Shown: in pieces, positions 39,801-54,800 of the stretch | Numbering within the stretch: the first letter of the stretch is position 1 | How the letters are laid out: each line of letters begins with the position of its first letter | From: Delphinus delphis | Lineage: Eukaryota; Chordata; Mammalia; Artiodactyla; Delphinidae | Direction of reading: 5' to 3' | DNA length: 64,000 nucleotides | Assembly (NCBI RefSeq): GCF_949987515.2 | Contig: NC_082689.1 | Span: forward strand, 62,081,246 to 62,145,245 | The notes under the pieces: model-generated | Databases searched by the model: none | What the model was told of the DNA's origin: nothing | What the model saw: only the letters and a program-made list of their open reading frames with translations | Translations under genes and position numbers: made by a program

Positions 39801-42800
39801 AAAATACTCCAAATGAAAGAAAGTGACATAAAGAAAAACATGTCAAATCCACAAAAGTTAAAAGTAGGCATAATATTATACCCATCTATAGCATACTATC
39901 ATGATTAATAGAAACAAAAAAGCCAAAGTGAATAAAGTAGAAGAGCAAGCAAATATCTAACTGTATATTTATTTCTATATTATATATTCATGTATTTCTA
40001 TAATTATATACATTTTTATGTATTACATATATACTTAAAAGCAAAAAAAGATTACACAGATGACAGAACTCTAAACAGATATATTCACTTCAGGTGAATA
40101 TATCTACTTAACTCAAATAATCCAACCAACCCCTCAAATTGAATATATGCAAAATACTTTCATCTCGGCCCACACAAAACTGCTCCATATTCCTCCTCCA
40201 TCAACTGTACCACAACGGTTCAAATCTCCCAGGCTCAAAAACCAAGTACAGTATGCTTCCTTCTTCTCCCTTGACTCCTACATGTTCAACTAGCTATCAA
40301 ATCCTTACTATTTCATCTCCGAAGTCTTTAATTGCTTCCTATCCTCTTCTATTTCTAATATTTCCTTTCCCAACTGGCTTTCCTGTTCCTAGTCCCTCCA
40401 GTCCTCACAGCTCACAAAATGTCTTATATTGGAATGAGGTTTCATGCTGAAATAAAATTTGAATCATGTCACATTTTTGTCCAAAAACCTTTCAGTGGTC
40501 CAAATTCCTTTCATGTGAAATTCAAGATCCACCACAATTTCCCCTTAACCTGTCTTTCTGACACTATGTCACACCATTCCTTTTCATGCCTCCTAATAGA
40601 TAAATTTCTTCCTTGGTCTAAGTATATTCCCAGTGCTCTACTATAGGCATCGCTGTACACCCAAGCCTTGGACTAATTTTCAGTGCTCAATACAAGAGCT
40701 TCTGCTTCCAGGTACTTCTCAGTTTATGGGAGAAAAATACCCTCCAATAAAAACAAATGACAAAATAAACCAAGAATACAAGAACACAAAGGTAACAAGA
40801 ACACAAAGAACCACAGCCTTTGGTTTTTAAATGTGAAGAAAGCAAAGCTGATGAAGGAAGTAGTAAATTTTGTTTGATTAACCTTCTTTATGCTTCACAT
40901 GCCAGAAGGAAACATGCTTTTAAGTTCAAATTTAAAAATAAATATGAAAGAAACTATCTAATGGATGAATATTTTTAATTTGTTCAATATCTTAGAATTC
41001 TAAATAGAATGTTTTGGGGACAAATGTGCAGAGTTTATCTTGAATCACTTGATAAAAACCAAGCAATCCAAACTATTTAATGCAATGGTCAATTATTTAA
41101 GAGAGAAGGAACCATCAACAGCTTAATTCTGATATACCGCATGCAGGCTTCAAAGACCATAAATATAAGTGACTTAACTCTCACATCAAATTCCCTGGAA
41201 ATGAATGGCAGATAATGTCAGGGACATAATCCTATAAACACAATTTGGTTTACTTACCTTCTGGTTTCCAACTCTGTCACTTTCTTGCCTACTCACACTG
41301 ACCCACAGTTTTACAAAATAGATTAAACCAGTGATAATTCATTCATCCAAGTTTTAATTGGCTACAAATTGAATATTTTGCAATTCTAAAATTACATAAA
41401 TGCCATCAGATATTCAAACAACCAGTTTGCTGGCCAACATAACATGACACCCTTTAAAAAGGATATTAAATGCCAATGACGATTAGTGATAAATATATTA
41501 ATATGAATACTATCTTCTGTTCAAGTACTGGGTGTTTATTACCACAGATCTAATCCGAAACTCCTCTAATGTCAAATATTAGTAATATTACCATAAAAAT
41601 GGGTAGATGTCAACAAACACAAAAGTAACAATAATAGTAAATATTCTAAATATTAATTCCTTTGAGTTAGACTAACATATACTTGTATGACAGTTCTGGA
41701 TATATAATAGATATAAGTATTATATGTCAGTATATTTTTAAAAATTAGATAATTGTTTAAAAAAAAAAAAAAGGCTCCCTACTCTCTACCACAAATTATA
41801 CCTGGCAGCTAGGTAAATCTTCCCCAAAAAGGTGGTGCTGAAGAAGGCTGGTGATTCTGAGGAAATGTAAGCAGAAGTCCTGTAAGTATTTTTCCGTGGA
41901 TTCAGGAGACCAAGCAATAGGGCTAATCTAAAGTTAAAAAAGAAAATCAGGACAATTCGTTCTATAATAGACATAACAAACAGTAATATTCATAATGGCA
42001 AGAAAATCTAAATTTTTAAATAACCACTACATCTGGTCATAGAGAACATACCGTTGCACACTCCTGCGTTCCTTCTTCATGGTATAACTTTCCTTTAGAT
42101 AGTTCCCTTATCACAAAGCTCAATAAGACTTCATAAGACTTCTCTGCATCACATGTATTCTGGAAAAAATTAAAAATTAATTCCATTAGTCACTGAAAAT
42201 TACAAAACCATTTACATCAGAAAGAATACCTTTTAATGAGTAGAGTATAATCATGATTTCATTACTTTTCAAGCATGTAAACTTCACTTTCTCAAAATCT
42301 GTGTACAACAGTACACCTCTGGATTCACAATGAATTTGGATAGGTGATGAAAGCTATTCCAATACTTTTTTAAAAGACAGCATATAAGTTACATAATATA
42401 TGTGTAAATGAACATATCTATATCATATCTTTTGTCCCAGTAATTCTCACTCCTGGAAATTCTTCCTAAGGAAATAATCTAAAGAGAAAAGAAGAACTTT
42501 ATGCCCATGACATTCACTGAAGCATTATAATAGTGAAAAATTAGAAATGACCAACAGAAGTGAAGCAATTATTGCACTTGTCTGGTTAAGAATCCACCTG
42601 CCAATGCAGTGGACATGGGCTTAAGCCCTGGTCTGGGAAGATCCCACATGCTGTGGAGCAACTAAGCCCATGCACCACAACTACTGAGTCTGTGCTCTAG
42701 AGCCCACAAGCCACAACTACTGAAGCCCACGAGCCTAGAGGCCGTGCTCCGCAACAAGAGGAGCCACTGTGATGAGAAGCCCGCTCACCGCAACAAAGAG

Positions 42801-45800
42801 TAGGCCCCGCTCACCGCAACTAGAGAGAGCCCACGCACAGCAATGAAGACCCAACGCAGCCAAAAATAAATACATAAATAGATTTATTTTTTTTAAAAAG
42901 GTGAAGCAGTTACCTAAATTATGCAATACCAGAATATTTTATAGGCAGTAAATATGACAAATTTGAGCTAAAGAAAAAAGTGTTTATAGGGTGGTGTGCA
43001 AAAAACTAATAGAAGTATATATATGCTCGTTACAGTGATAAAATCATACATGCATGAACATAACATGGACCCCAAATTTTTTTCTTTTATAGTTTTACTC
43101 AAATTCCTTGAATAGAATTTGTTAAAACACCTTAATGTAAAAATAAATAGGACCAGGCTTCCCTGGTGGCTCAGTGGTTGAGAGTCCGCCTGCCAATGCA
43201 GGGGACATGGGTTCGTGCCCTGGTCCGGGAAGATCCCACATGCCGCGGAGTGGCTAGGCCCGTGAGCCATGGCCACTGAGCCTGCGCGTCTGGAGCCTGT
43301 GCTCCGCAACGGGAGAGGCCACAACAGTGAGAGGCCCGCGTACCGCAAAAAATAAAAATAAAAAAATAAATAGGACCATATGTTTATTACAGAAAACATT
43401 AAATAACAATCTACAAATTAATTAAGCTTAATGACTATACTTTTTATAAGAAAGGAAAAAAATGGCTATTTATAAATTTATTTCAATAAGGCTTTTGCAC
43501 ATAAAGAAATATACTTTTTATATTCACTGAGATATTAAAAGTTGTTGCAAATTACAGGAAAGTATAATCTTAAAGTAATAAGTTTGTTGTGATGTTTATT
43601 CATTAACTATATTTTTAATTTTTAAATTTTTTATATTATCTTTTATTATTTATTTATTCATTCGTTTGTTTATTTATTTATGGCTGCGCTGGGTCTTCGT
43701 TGCTGCGTGAGCGCTTTCTCTAGTTGCAGCAAGTGGGGGCTACTCTTCGTTGAGGTGTGCGGGCTTCTCATCACGGTGGCTTCTCTTGTTGCGGAGCATG
43801 GGCTCTAGGTGCGCGGGCTTCAGTAGTTGTGGCTCGCGAGCTCAGTAGTTGTGGCTCGCGGGCTCTAGGGCACAGGCTCAGTAGTTGTGGCGCACGGGCT
43901 TAGTTGCTCCGCGGCATGTGGGATCTCCCCAGACCAGGGCTCAAACCCGTTTCCCCTGCACTGGCAGGAGGATTCTTAACCACTGCACCACCAGGGAAGT
44001 CCCTAACTATATTTTTTAAATAGTAAAATATAAGAACTGAGTAAACACTATGGGATATAAGTTTATCCTGAATTTTTAAGGCCCTAATAGTCAGGACCAC
44101 AGAATTTGTTGTTTGATGATACTGTCTTTCTTTCTCACATGTTATTGTGCTCTCTTCAACTAGACTGTAAATTCCAAAATGTCAGGAACTATGCTTTATA
44201 TCTTCTATGTCTCCCTTTGCATAACAAAACTCTGAGCAATAATACCTGGTGGTTAATTGATGGAATTTATTTTGGTAATGGAGTTTTTGACCTTGGAACT
44301 TGCCCGGATGTCTCTCTTTTAATAATCAATTCTTTGCATTATTTTTAAATTACTCCTCTGCTTTCTGCCATATCATGCAGCCATGTAGTGTTATCATGTC
44401 CTGAATAAACTATAAAAGGTCCCTGACTCAGCAACTGCTATCCTTGTATCATGTGACCCACCCCACCCCTGCCTAATTAATCAACAGGATGATCGCTTGC
44501 CAAATATGATGACCTGCAGGTTACATATAATTTACAAGAATCAATATCCCACTGAATATCAAAACAGCAACATGTTATGTTTTTAGAATTGATTTAATCA
44601 GAGTAGTTCTTGAATAGCCAATTCAAAAGAAAATATTACCACAATTTTGCTGCTTATTAATCAATGTGACATAAAGTTGTGAAAATATACAAGACAGCCT
44701 AAAAGCCTAATTCAATATACTCTTTTGAGTAAAAGATTTATAGAGCATAACAACAGAAAAGTATTTCAAGTATAATACTTTCCAAATTATGGGGAAAATA
44801 TCCTCCAATAAGAAACAAATGATACTCAGATCACCCAAGCAAGTTATTGAGCAATAATTATTTTTTAAATTATTATTATCAGATACATTTTAAGTATTTT
44901 TTTTTACTTAAAGGAGGTACTATATCAGATCAGAAAGTCAAATATAATGTCGTAGTCACTGTTTTGTATTGAGAACTCTTCCCATTAGAAGAGTATTAGA
45001 TAAGAAAATAATTTTATTTCATACATAAGAAGTCTTAGAAAACCATATTTTATATAAGCAATATTTAAATACAGCAAAGAGTAGGCTCCTTGGTAAAGCT
45101 AAGAAGATAAGCTTTAAGAAGTAAAGCTTTTCTTTTTTTTTTAAATAAATAAAGCTTAAGAAGAGGATTTCTGGATGAAATTTCATGGATGAAAGACCCA
45201 GGATCATGAGCAGAAGAATCCTGTGGGAGAAGTGGCAGAAGTATGTGAGTTAAATAAAGAAAAGAATTAAGAGTTGAGAGATGCAACAGATGCTGTTTTG
45301 GGTAGATGCTTTGTCTAAACTATAGTGCTTCTAGGGACTTCTCTGGTAGCACAGTGGTTAAGAATCCACCTGCTGATGTAGGGGACATGGGTTCGAGCCC
45401 TGGTCCGGGAAGATCCCACATGCCACGGAGCAGCTAAGCCCATGTGCCACAACTACTGAGCCTACGCTCTAGAGCCCGCAAGCCACAGCTACTGAGCCCG
45501 TGTGCCACAACTACTGAAGCCCGCGCACCTAGAGCCTGTGCTCCGCAGCAAGAGAAGCCACCACAGTGAGAAGCCCGTGCACTGCAATGAAGAGCAGTCC
45601 CCACTCACCGCAACTAGAGAAAGCCTGCGTGCAGCAATGAAGACCCAACAGAGCCAAAAATAAATAAATAAATTTATTTAAAAAAAGAAAAAATTATAGT
45701 GCTTCTTAAACTTTTTGGGGTGACAGGCCCTTTGAGTATATGCTGGATCCTATGGTCCTACTCCCCAAAACAAAACAAAGGGAAAGGACCCCAGATTAAG

Positions 45801-48800
45801 AAATCCTGGTATAAAAACTCTTAACAGAAATTCCACTCACCAAAAGATCACAATTTATACTAACTATAATGATGATTTTTCCAAACAACTAAACCTCATT
45901 ATCAAATTAACTCTAAAATCCCTTTGAAAATAACACAGTACCTATGTATTTTATTTTACCAGATTAGATCTGTTTTCATTGGAATTATCATACCTGAGGA
46001 TAAGGAATTATAAGGATGAAATAAATGAGACTCAATGAAGAAAGAAAACAAGGAAGGGAGTGAGAGGAGGGAAGAACTAAAAGAAGGAAGAAATAAAGGA
46101 AGAAGGAAATTTTTTAAAGGAGGAATGAATGATACAGAATAATTACAGAAATCACAGTGATATTTCATTATTCATAAATATTATTATTTATTACTTATTT
46201 ATTTATTTGCAGTCCGCGGGCCTCTCACTTTTGTGGCCTCTCCCGTTGCGGAGCACAGGCTCTGGACACGCAGGCTCAGCGGCCATGGCTCACGGGCCCA
46301 GCCGCTCCGCGGCATGTGGGATCTTCCCGGACCCGGGCACGAACCCGTGTCCCCTGCATCGGCAGGCGGACTCTCAACCACTGCACCACCAGGGAAGCCC
46401 CCATAAATATTATTATTTACAATCCTATATACCTAGATGTTTAGGTTTATGGTAGAAAAAGCTAATAATGTGGCAAACCAACCTGCAGAATGTCATAATT
46501 TTTTGTTTTCATTCACTGAAGGAATTTATATGGCTATAAATTTCTAATTTATGTTCGGATAAGAATTTGCCTTATATTAAGTGTTTTATTATTTTTAAAA
46601 ATAGCTAACAATGATCAAGTTGAGAAAGAAAACTGACAGAAGTTACCTAAATTACTTCATGTTCCTTCCATCATAGATTTACAATTGTCTAATTTTCTGT
46701 CAGTAGGTGTCATTTTAGTGAACAGTCAGATGAATAGATTTAGACCCAAACTATATCAGAAAATGTTTTAAATGTGTACTTTTTCATGGTTAGACAACTT
46801 ACTAAAGAAACATTTAAACAATGACACAGCATAGAAACCTGTTACACCTGATTTGAATACAAACAATCCCAATATCAGATTAGAGTGCACTCAGAGAGAC
46901 TAAAAGAATATTTAGAAAAAAGAAAGATAATTGCAGAAGGCAAAATTATCCACAAAACAACTAGAAACAAGGAGGAAAAAATCACTGAAGGAAAAGACAG
47001 AAATTCATTTTGTTATTTCAAATAACAGAATTTTAGAAATAGAGGGGGCCTTATAGATCATATGTTCTTAATTTCTCATTTACCTATGACAAGGCTGAGG
47101 TTCAGAGAGTTTTTATGTCTTGAACAAAAAAGTAATATCTTTATTTAGTGGCAGGAACTTGGCCTTGTACTCAGGTTCAATGGCCAACAACCAGTATCCC
47201 TAAATTAAGATATAACAAACTTCATAATGATACTACATTAAATTTCTGTACACATAATCATGATTTGGGACTAAACTAGTGAAAAAAGTGAAGGTTATAT
47301 TGAATACATTTCATGTATCAATATCTATAATTGGTTTTCTCTCCTTTAATACAAGTAGATATGATTTTAACAGAAACTTTTCAATGAGGTTTAAAACTTC
47401 TTTAAGAGTCTATAAACCAAAGAAAAGGTTCAATTTACACTATACTTATTATTTTTTCCTACCAACTTCCCCAAATAAACAGGGAAGTAATCTTTATTTC
47501 ACCTATCTCTACGCCAAACTATTCACTCAGTTGGTTCCAGAGTGTACAGCTGGCTCCAAAGTATACTTTGGTATACATAGGATACTTTGGTTCCATAGTG
47601 TCCCATTTGTTTTCAAGCCACTGGAAATACTTACATTTAACTAAACTTGCAGAATTTTTCTAAATTGTTCATATAATTTTAACTGAAAGAGAATGCCTTT
47701 AAATTTACTAAGAACTTATATATCTATATATTTTTAAACATGGGAAAAAAGTAGTTTTTAAAGAGGTATAGCTAAGAAAAGGCCAGGATTTTTAAATCTA
47801 GAAGTGGTGAGTCAAAAGCGATCTTGGATTGTGACTGGGGATGAGGCAAGGAGAAGATGACAGATAAGTAAAACAGGTAAGTCTACATACATTTTATTAC
47901 TTGCTAATTGTGTTGATACAATTTTTATAACTTCTTTAAGTTTAAGGCTTGCAGCAAAACAAAACTGTCCAGACACAAAGGGGTAAAGGTCAACATTTAG
48001 AGATAGATACAGAAGACCTCATTGTGCAAGGAAAACATTTTTAACTTTTATAGCCTGAAGGTGTTCCATTTCCAATTAAAATACTGTTAATAACTCATTT
48101 TGTGGACTTCCCTGGTGGTGCAGTGGCTACGAATCCGTCTGCCAATGCAGGGGACACAGGTTCGAGCCCTGGTCCGGGAAGATCCCACATGCCGCAGAGC
48201 AACTAAGCCCGTGAGCCACAACTACTGAGCCCGCGCTCTAGAGCCCGAGAGCCACAACTACTGAGCCCACGAGCCACAACTACTGAAGCCTGCGCACCTA
48301 GAGCCTGTGCTCCACAACGAGAAGCCACTACAGTGAGAAGCCCACACACCGCAATGAAGAGTAGCCCCTGCTCGCCGCAACGAAGACCCAACGCAACCAA
48401 AAATAAATAAATCTATTTTTAAAATTATTAAAAATAACTCGTTTTGCCTTTCAAACATCTAATCTCATTCATTCATATCACCAACTTAAATAAATTCACC
48501 TGACTACTAAATAACAAATTCAGACAAGACACTAACCTTTTTGAGAGCTCCCGTGTGTTTCCAGGCTGACCTATCGTCCTCATTGCATTTAACTGAAAGT
48601 GCCACAAGACCTTGCGTGTACAATAGGGTAAAAAGCACCTTCACAATGCAGGTGAAATGGTCTACAAGAGAAAGAGAAGATCATTATTTCTTTGGAATCT
48701 AGAAATTTTGTACTCAAGATAATTTCACAAATACATGACTTTCCTTGCATGTGTAACTGGTTTTTGTTCAACACTTAAGTAATAAAATAACAATGTGATA

Positions 48801-51800
48801 TTATATTTTCTGCCCAACAGATCTGAAATTATGAAATCAAATTCCCTTTATTCATCTACACAATATGCCAATAAGAGGCTTTTAGCAGAATGAGAAGTGT
48901 GCTCTGTTTCAACCTCAGAATAACTGTGTACCCTTGGCAAATCCCCTTACTGGGCATCATGTGCTTAATAACAATGTCTGGGAGTCTGAGTGTTTAAAAC
49001 CAACACTTTATCTGCTTCTAATCTGATATATATCTTATAAAAAATAATACAATACAATATAGAACTTCTAAAGTAAAAAAAAAATCCCAATATTTTAAGT
49101 ACTCTAATTGAATTTTAAAACTCAATGAAAACTATAACAGTGCAAAACAGTAGTAACAATACGTAAAATGCCTTGCACATATTAGGTACTTAATAAATGG
49201 TAGCTTAGTCATCATAATTAACGTTTATATACAGCTAATAACTTAGAAAATTTCTTCAAATGTCTCCTTTCAATCCTCGTTAACAGTCTCAGTTGGACAA
49301 TTGAGTTTCAAAAGATGTGCCTGTGACAACAAAGCTAATAAGCACCCATGTCTGAACTTGAATCCACACAGTTCGGTTATCCCTTCTATTATATTATGCT
49401 ACTCCCCTAGTAAATAGTTGCCACCACTTAATCAGTTGCTAAATTCAGAAACTTGTAGACATCCTTGATACTTTCCTGTCTCTTTCTCCCTACATTAAAA
49501 CAATCACCAAATCCTATCAATGTTTTTAAAATATCATTCAAGTCAGTTCCAACACCCCGGACCATGCTTCCATCGTGTCTTGCCCAGACCTATAAATTCC
49601 AGCCTAAATAGTTGTGTTGGGGGTTCCCAAGACCACTTCCAGATTTGATGATTCACTAGGAAGACTCACAAGACTCAGCATATAGTCCTATGATTTATTA
49701 CAGCAAAAAAACCAAAAAAAACAAAGTAAAAGAGCAAAAGGAACAGGCATATTGGGTTAAGTCCAGAGGAAACTTTCAAGAGTCCTCTCCCTGCAGAGTC
49801 ACACAGGATGTGCTTAATTCCCCCAGCAATGTGTTGTGACAGTACATGTTAAATATATACCAGGGAAGCTCGTTAAGAAACTCTGACCGGGGCTTCCCTG
49901 GTGGCGCAGCGGTTGAGAGTCCGCCTGCCAATGCAGGGGACACGGGTTCGTGCCCCGGTCCGGGAGGATCCCACATGCCGCGAAGCGGCTGGGCCCGTGA
50001 GCCATGGCCGCTGAGCCTGTGCGTCCGGAGCCTGTGCTCCGCAGCAGGAGAGGCCACAACAGTGAGAGGCCCGCGTACCGCAAAAAAAAAAAAAAAAAAA
50101 AGAAACTCTGACCAATGGAGACTGCAGGTGGCGGAGCGGGGGAGCTTCAGAGCAGCGGAGGAGAGCACAGCAACAGGGATGCAGAGGGCAAAGCGGAGAG
50201 ATTCCCGCACAGAGAATCGGTGCCAACCAGCACTCACCAGCCCGAGAGCCTTGTCTGCTCACCCGCCGGGGCGGGCGGGGCTGGGAGCTGAGGCTCTGGC
50301 TTCCGTCGGAGCGCAGGGAGAGGACTGGCGGCGTGTACACAGCCCGAAGGGGCCAGTGCAGCACGGCTAGCCGGGAGGGAGTCCGGGAAAAAGTCTGGAC
50401 CTGCCAAAAAGGCAAGAGACTTTTTCTTCCCTCTTAGTTTCCTGGTGCGCGAGGAGAGGGGATTAAGAGCGCTGCTTAAAGGAGCTCCAGAGACGGGCGC
50501 GAGGCGCGGCTGACACCGCGGACCCCAGAGATGGGCATGAGGCTAAGGCTGCTGCTGCCGCCACCAAGAAGCCTGTGTGTGAGCACAGGTCACTCTCCGC
50601 ACCTCCCCTTCCGGGGAGCCTGTGCAGCCCGCCACTGCCAGGGTCCCGGGATCCAGGGACAACTTCCCCGGAAGAACGCACGGCGCGTCTAAGGCTGGTG
50701 CAACGTCATGCCGCCCTCTGCCGCGGCAGGCTCGCCCTGCATCCATACGCTACCTCCCCCCGGCCTGAGTGAGCCAGAGCCCGCGAATCAGGGGATCCTT
50801 TAACCCCGTTCTGTCTGAGCGAAGAACAGATGCCCTCCGGTGACCTACATGCAGAGGCGGGGCCAAATCCAAAGCTGAGCCCCTGGGGGCTGTGAGAAGA
50901 AGAGAAAGGGAAATCTCTCCCAGCAGCTTCAGGAGTAGCGGATTAAATCTCCACAATCAACTTGATGTACCCTGCATCTGTGGACTACCTGAATAGACAA
51001 CGAATCATCCCAAATTGAAGAGGTGGACGTTGAGAGTAAGATTTATTATTTTTTCCCCTTTTCCTCTTTTTGTGAGTGTGTATGTGTATGCTTCTGTGTG
51101 ACATTTTGTCTGTATAGCTTTGTTTTCACCATTTGTCCTAGGGTTCTATCCCTCCGTTTTTTGTTTTTTAAATTTTTTTCTTAATAATTATTTTTTTATT
51201 TAAATAACTTTATTTTATTTTACCATACTTTATTTTCTTCTATCCCCTTTCTTTCTTTCTTTCTAATTTTTCTCCCTTTTATTCTGAGCCGTGTGGATGA
51301 AAGGCTCTTGGTGCTGCAGCCAGGAGTCAGTGCTGTGCCTCTGAGGTGGGAGAGCCAACTTCAGGACACTGGTCCACAAGAGACCTCCCAGCTCCACGTA
51401 ATATCAAACGGCGAAAATCTCCCAGAGATCTCCAGCTCAACACCAACACCCAGCTTCACTCAACGACCAGCAAGCTACAGTGCTGGACACCCTATGCCAA
51501 ACAACTAGCAAGACAGGAACACAACCCCACCCATTAGCAGAGAGGCTGCCTAAAATCATAATAAGTCCACAGACACCCCAAAACACACCACCAAACGTGG
51601 ACCTGCCCACCAGAAAGACAAGATCCAGCCTCATCCACCAGAACACACGTACTAGTCCCCTCCACCAGGAAGCCTACACAAACCACTAAACCAACTTTAG
51701 CCACTGGGGACAGACACCAAAAAAAACGGGAACTACGAAACCTGCAGCCTGCAAAAAGGAGACCCCAAACACAGTAAGATAAGCAAAATGAGAAGACAGA

Positions 51801-54800
51801 AAAACACACAGCAGATGAAGGAGCAAGATAAAAACCCACCAGACCTAACAAATGAAGAGGAAATAGGCAGTCTACCTGAAAAAGAATTCAGAATAATGAT
51901 AGTAAAGATATCCAAAATCTTGGAAATAGAACAGAGAAAATGCAAGAAACATTTAACAAGGAACTAGAAGAACTAAAGATGAAACAAGCAACAATGAACA
52001 ACACAATAAATGAAATTAAAAATACTCTAGAAGGGATCAACAGCAGAATAACTGAGGCAGAAGAACGGATAAGTGACCTGGAAGATAAAATAGTGGAAAT
52101 AACTACTGCAGAGGAGAATAAAGAAAAAAGAATAAAAAGAATTGAGGACATCTCAGAGACCTCTGGAACAACATTAAACGCACCAACATTCGAATTATAG
52201 GGGTTCCAGAAGAAGAAGAGAAAAAGAAAGGGACTGAGAAAATATTTGAAGAGATTATAGTTGAAAACTTCCCTAATATGGGAAAGGAAATAGTGAATCA
52301 AGTCCAGGAAGCACAGAGAGTCCCATAAAGGATAAATCCAAGGAGAAACACGCCAAGACACATACTAATCAAACTGTCAAAAATTAAATACAAAGAAAAC
52401 ATATTAAAAGCAGCAAGAGAAAAACAAATAACACACAAGGGAATCCCCAGAAGGTGAACAGCTGATCTTTCAGCAGAAACTCTGCAAGCCAGAAGGGACT
52501 GGCAGGACATATTTAAAGTGGTGAAAGGGAAAAACATACAACCAAGATTACTCTGCCCAGCAAGGATCTCATTCAGAGTTGATGGAGAAATTAAAACCTT
52601 TACAAACAAGCAAAAGCTGAGAGAGTTCAGCACCACCAAACCGCTCTACAACAAAAGCTAAAGGATCTTCTCTAGGAAAGAAACACAAGAGAAGGAAAAG
52701 ACCTATAATAACAAACCCAAAACAATTAAGAAAATGGGAATAGGAACATATATATCGATAATTACCTTAAATGTAAATGGATTAAATGCTCCCACCAAAA
52801 GACACAGACTGGCTGAATGGATACAAAAACAAGACCCATATATATGCTGTCTACAAGAGACCCACTTCAGACCTAGAGACACATACAGACTGAAAGTGAG
52901 GGGATGGAAAAAGATATTCCATGCAAATGGAAACCAAAAGAAAGTTGGAGTAGCAATTCTCATATCAGACAAAATTGACTTTAAAATAAAGACTATTAGA
53001 AGAGACAAAGAAGGACACTACATAATGATCACGGGATCAATCCAAGAAGAAGATATAACAACTGTATATATTTATGCACCCAACATAGGAGCACCTCAAT
53101 ACATAAGGCAAATACTAACATCCATAAAAGGGGAAATCGACACTAACACATTCATAGTAGGGGACTTTAACACCCGACATGCACCAATGGACAGATCATC
53201 CAAAATGAAAATAAATAAGGAAACACAAGTTTTAAATGATACATTACTCAAGATGCACTTAATTGATATTTATAGGACATTCCATTCAAAAACAACAGAA
53301 TACAAATTTTTCTAAAGTGCTCATGGAACATTCTCCAGGATAGATCACATCTTGGGTCACAAATCAAGCCTTGGTAAATTTAAGAAAACTGAAATTGTAT
53401 CAAGTAACTTTTCCGACCACAACGCTATGAGACTAGATATCAATTACAGGAAAAGATCTGTAAAAAATACAAACACATGGAGGCTAAACAATACACTACT
53501 TAATAATGAAGTGGGGCTTCCCTGGTGGCGGAGTGGTTGAGAGTCTGCCTGCCAAGGCAGGGGACACGGGTTCATGCCACGGTCTGGGAAGATCCCACAT
53601 GCCGCGGAGTGGCTGAGTCCGTGAGCCACGGTGGCTGAGCCTGCGCGTCTGGAGCCTGTGCTCCGCAACATGAGAGGCCACAACGAGAGGCCTGCGTACC
53701 AAAAAAAATAATAAAAAAAAATAACGAAGTGATTACTGAAGAAATCAAAGAGGAAATCAAAGAATACCTAGAAACAAATGACAATGGAGACACGACGACT
53801 CAAAACCTATGGGATGCAGCAAAAGCAGTTCTAAGAGGGAAGTTTATAGCAATACAATCCTACCTTAAGAAAGAGGAAACATCTCAAATAAACAACCTAA
53901 CCTTACACCTACAGCAATTAGAGAAAGAAGAACAAAAAAAATCCAAAGTTAGCAGAAAGAAAGAAATCATAAAGATCAGATCAGAAATAAATGAAAAAGA
54001 AATGAAGGAAATGATAGCAAAGATGAATAAAACTAAAAGCTGGTTCTTTGAGAAGATAAACAAAATTGATAAACCATTAACCAGACTCATCAAGGAAAAA
54101 AAGGGAGAAGACTCAAATCAATAGAATTAGAAATGAAAAAGGAGAAGTAACAACTGACACTGCAGAAATACAAAAGATCATGAGAGATTACTACAAGCAA
54201 CTCTATGCCAATAAAATGGACAACCTGGAAGAAATGGACAAATTCTTAGAAATGCACAACCTGCCAAGACTGAATCAGGAAGAAACAGAAAATATGAACA
54301 GAGCAATCACAAGCACTGAAATTGAAACTGTGATTAAAAATCTTCCAACAAACAAAAGCCCAGGACCAGATGGCTTCACAGGCGAATTCTATCAAACATT
54401 TAGAGAAGAGCTAACACCTAACCTTCTCAATCTCTTCCAAAATATAGCAGAGGGAGGAACACTCCCAATCTTTCTATGAGGCCACCATCACCCTGATACC
54501 AAAACCAGACAAAGATGTCACAAAGAAAGAAAACTACAGGCCAATATCACTAATGAACATAGATGCAAAAATCCTCAACAAAATACTAGCAAACAGAATC
54601 CAACAGCACATTAAAAGGATCATACACCATGAGCAAGTGGGGTTTGTCCCAGGAATGCAAGGATTCTTCAATATACACAAATCAATCAATGTGATACACC
54701 ATATTAACAAATTGAAGGATGAAAACCATATGATAATCGCAATAGATGCAGGAAAATCTTTCAACAAAATTCCACACCCATTTATGATAAGAAGTCTCCA

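Noticed and set aside
45333..45694. Repeated CCACAACTACTGA modules as a CRISPR-like array
   Set aside because: The modules are internal to the long CHR SINE subfamily, are imperfect, and occur in every long copy. The genome is mammalian.
47279..47644. 121-codon plus-strand frame as a gene
   Set aside because: Low-complexity AT-rich peptide, no recognisable domain, antisense in an intron, no splice or promoter evidence.
50116..50900. CpG-rich stretch as a gene promoter CpG island
   Set aside because: It lies exactly at the 5' end of the L1, so it is the L1 5' UTR and not a host promoter.
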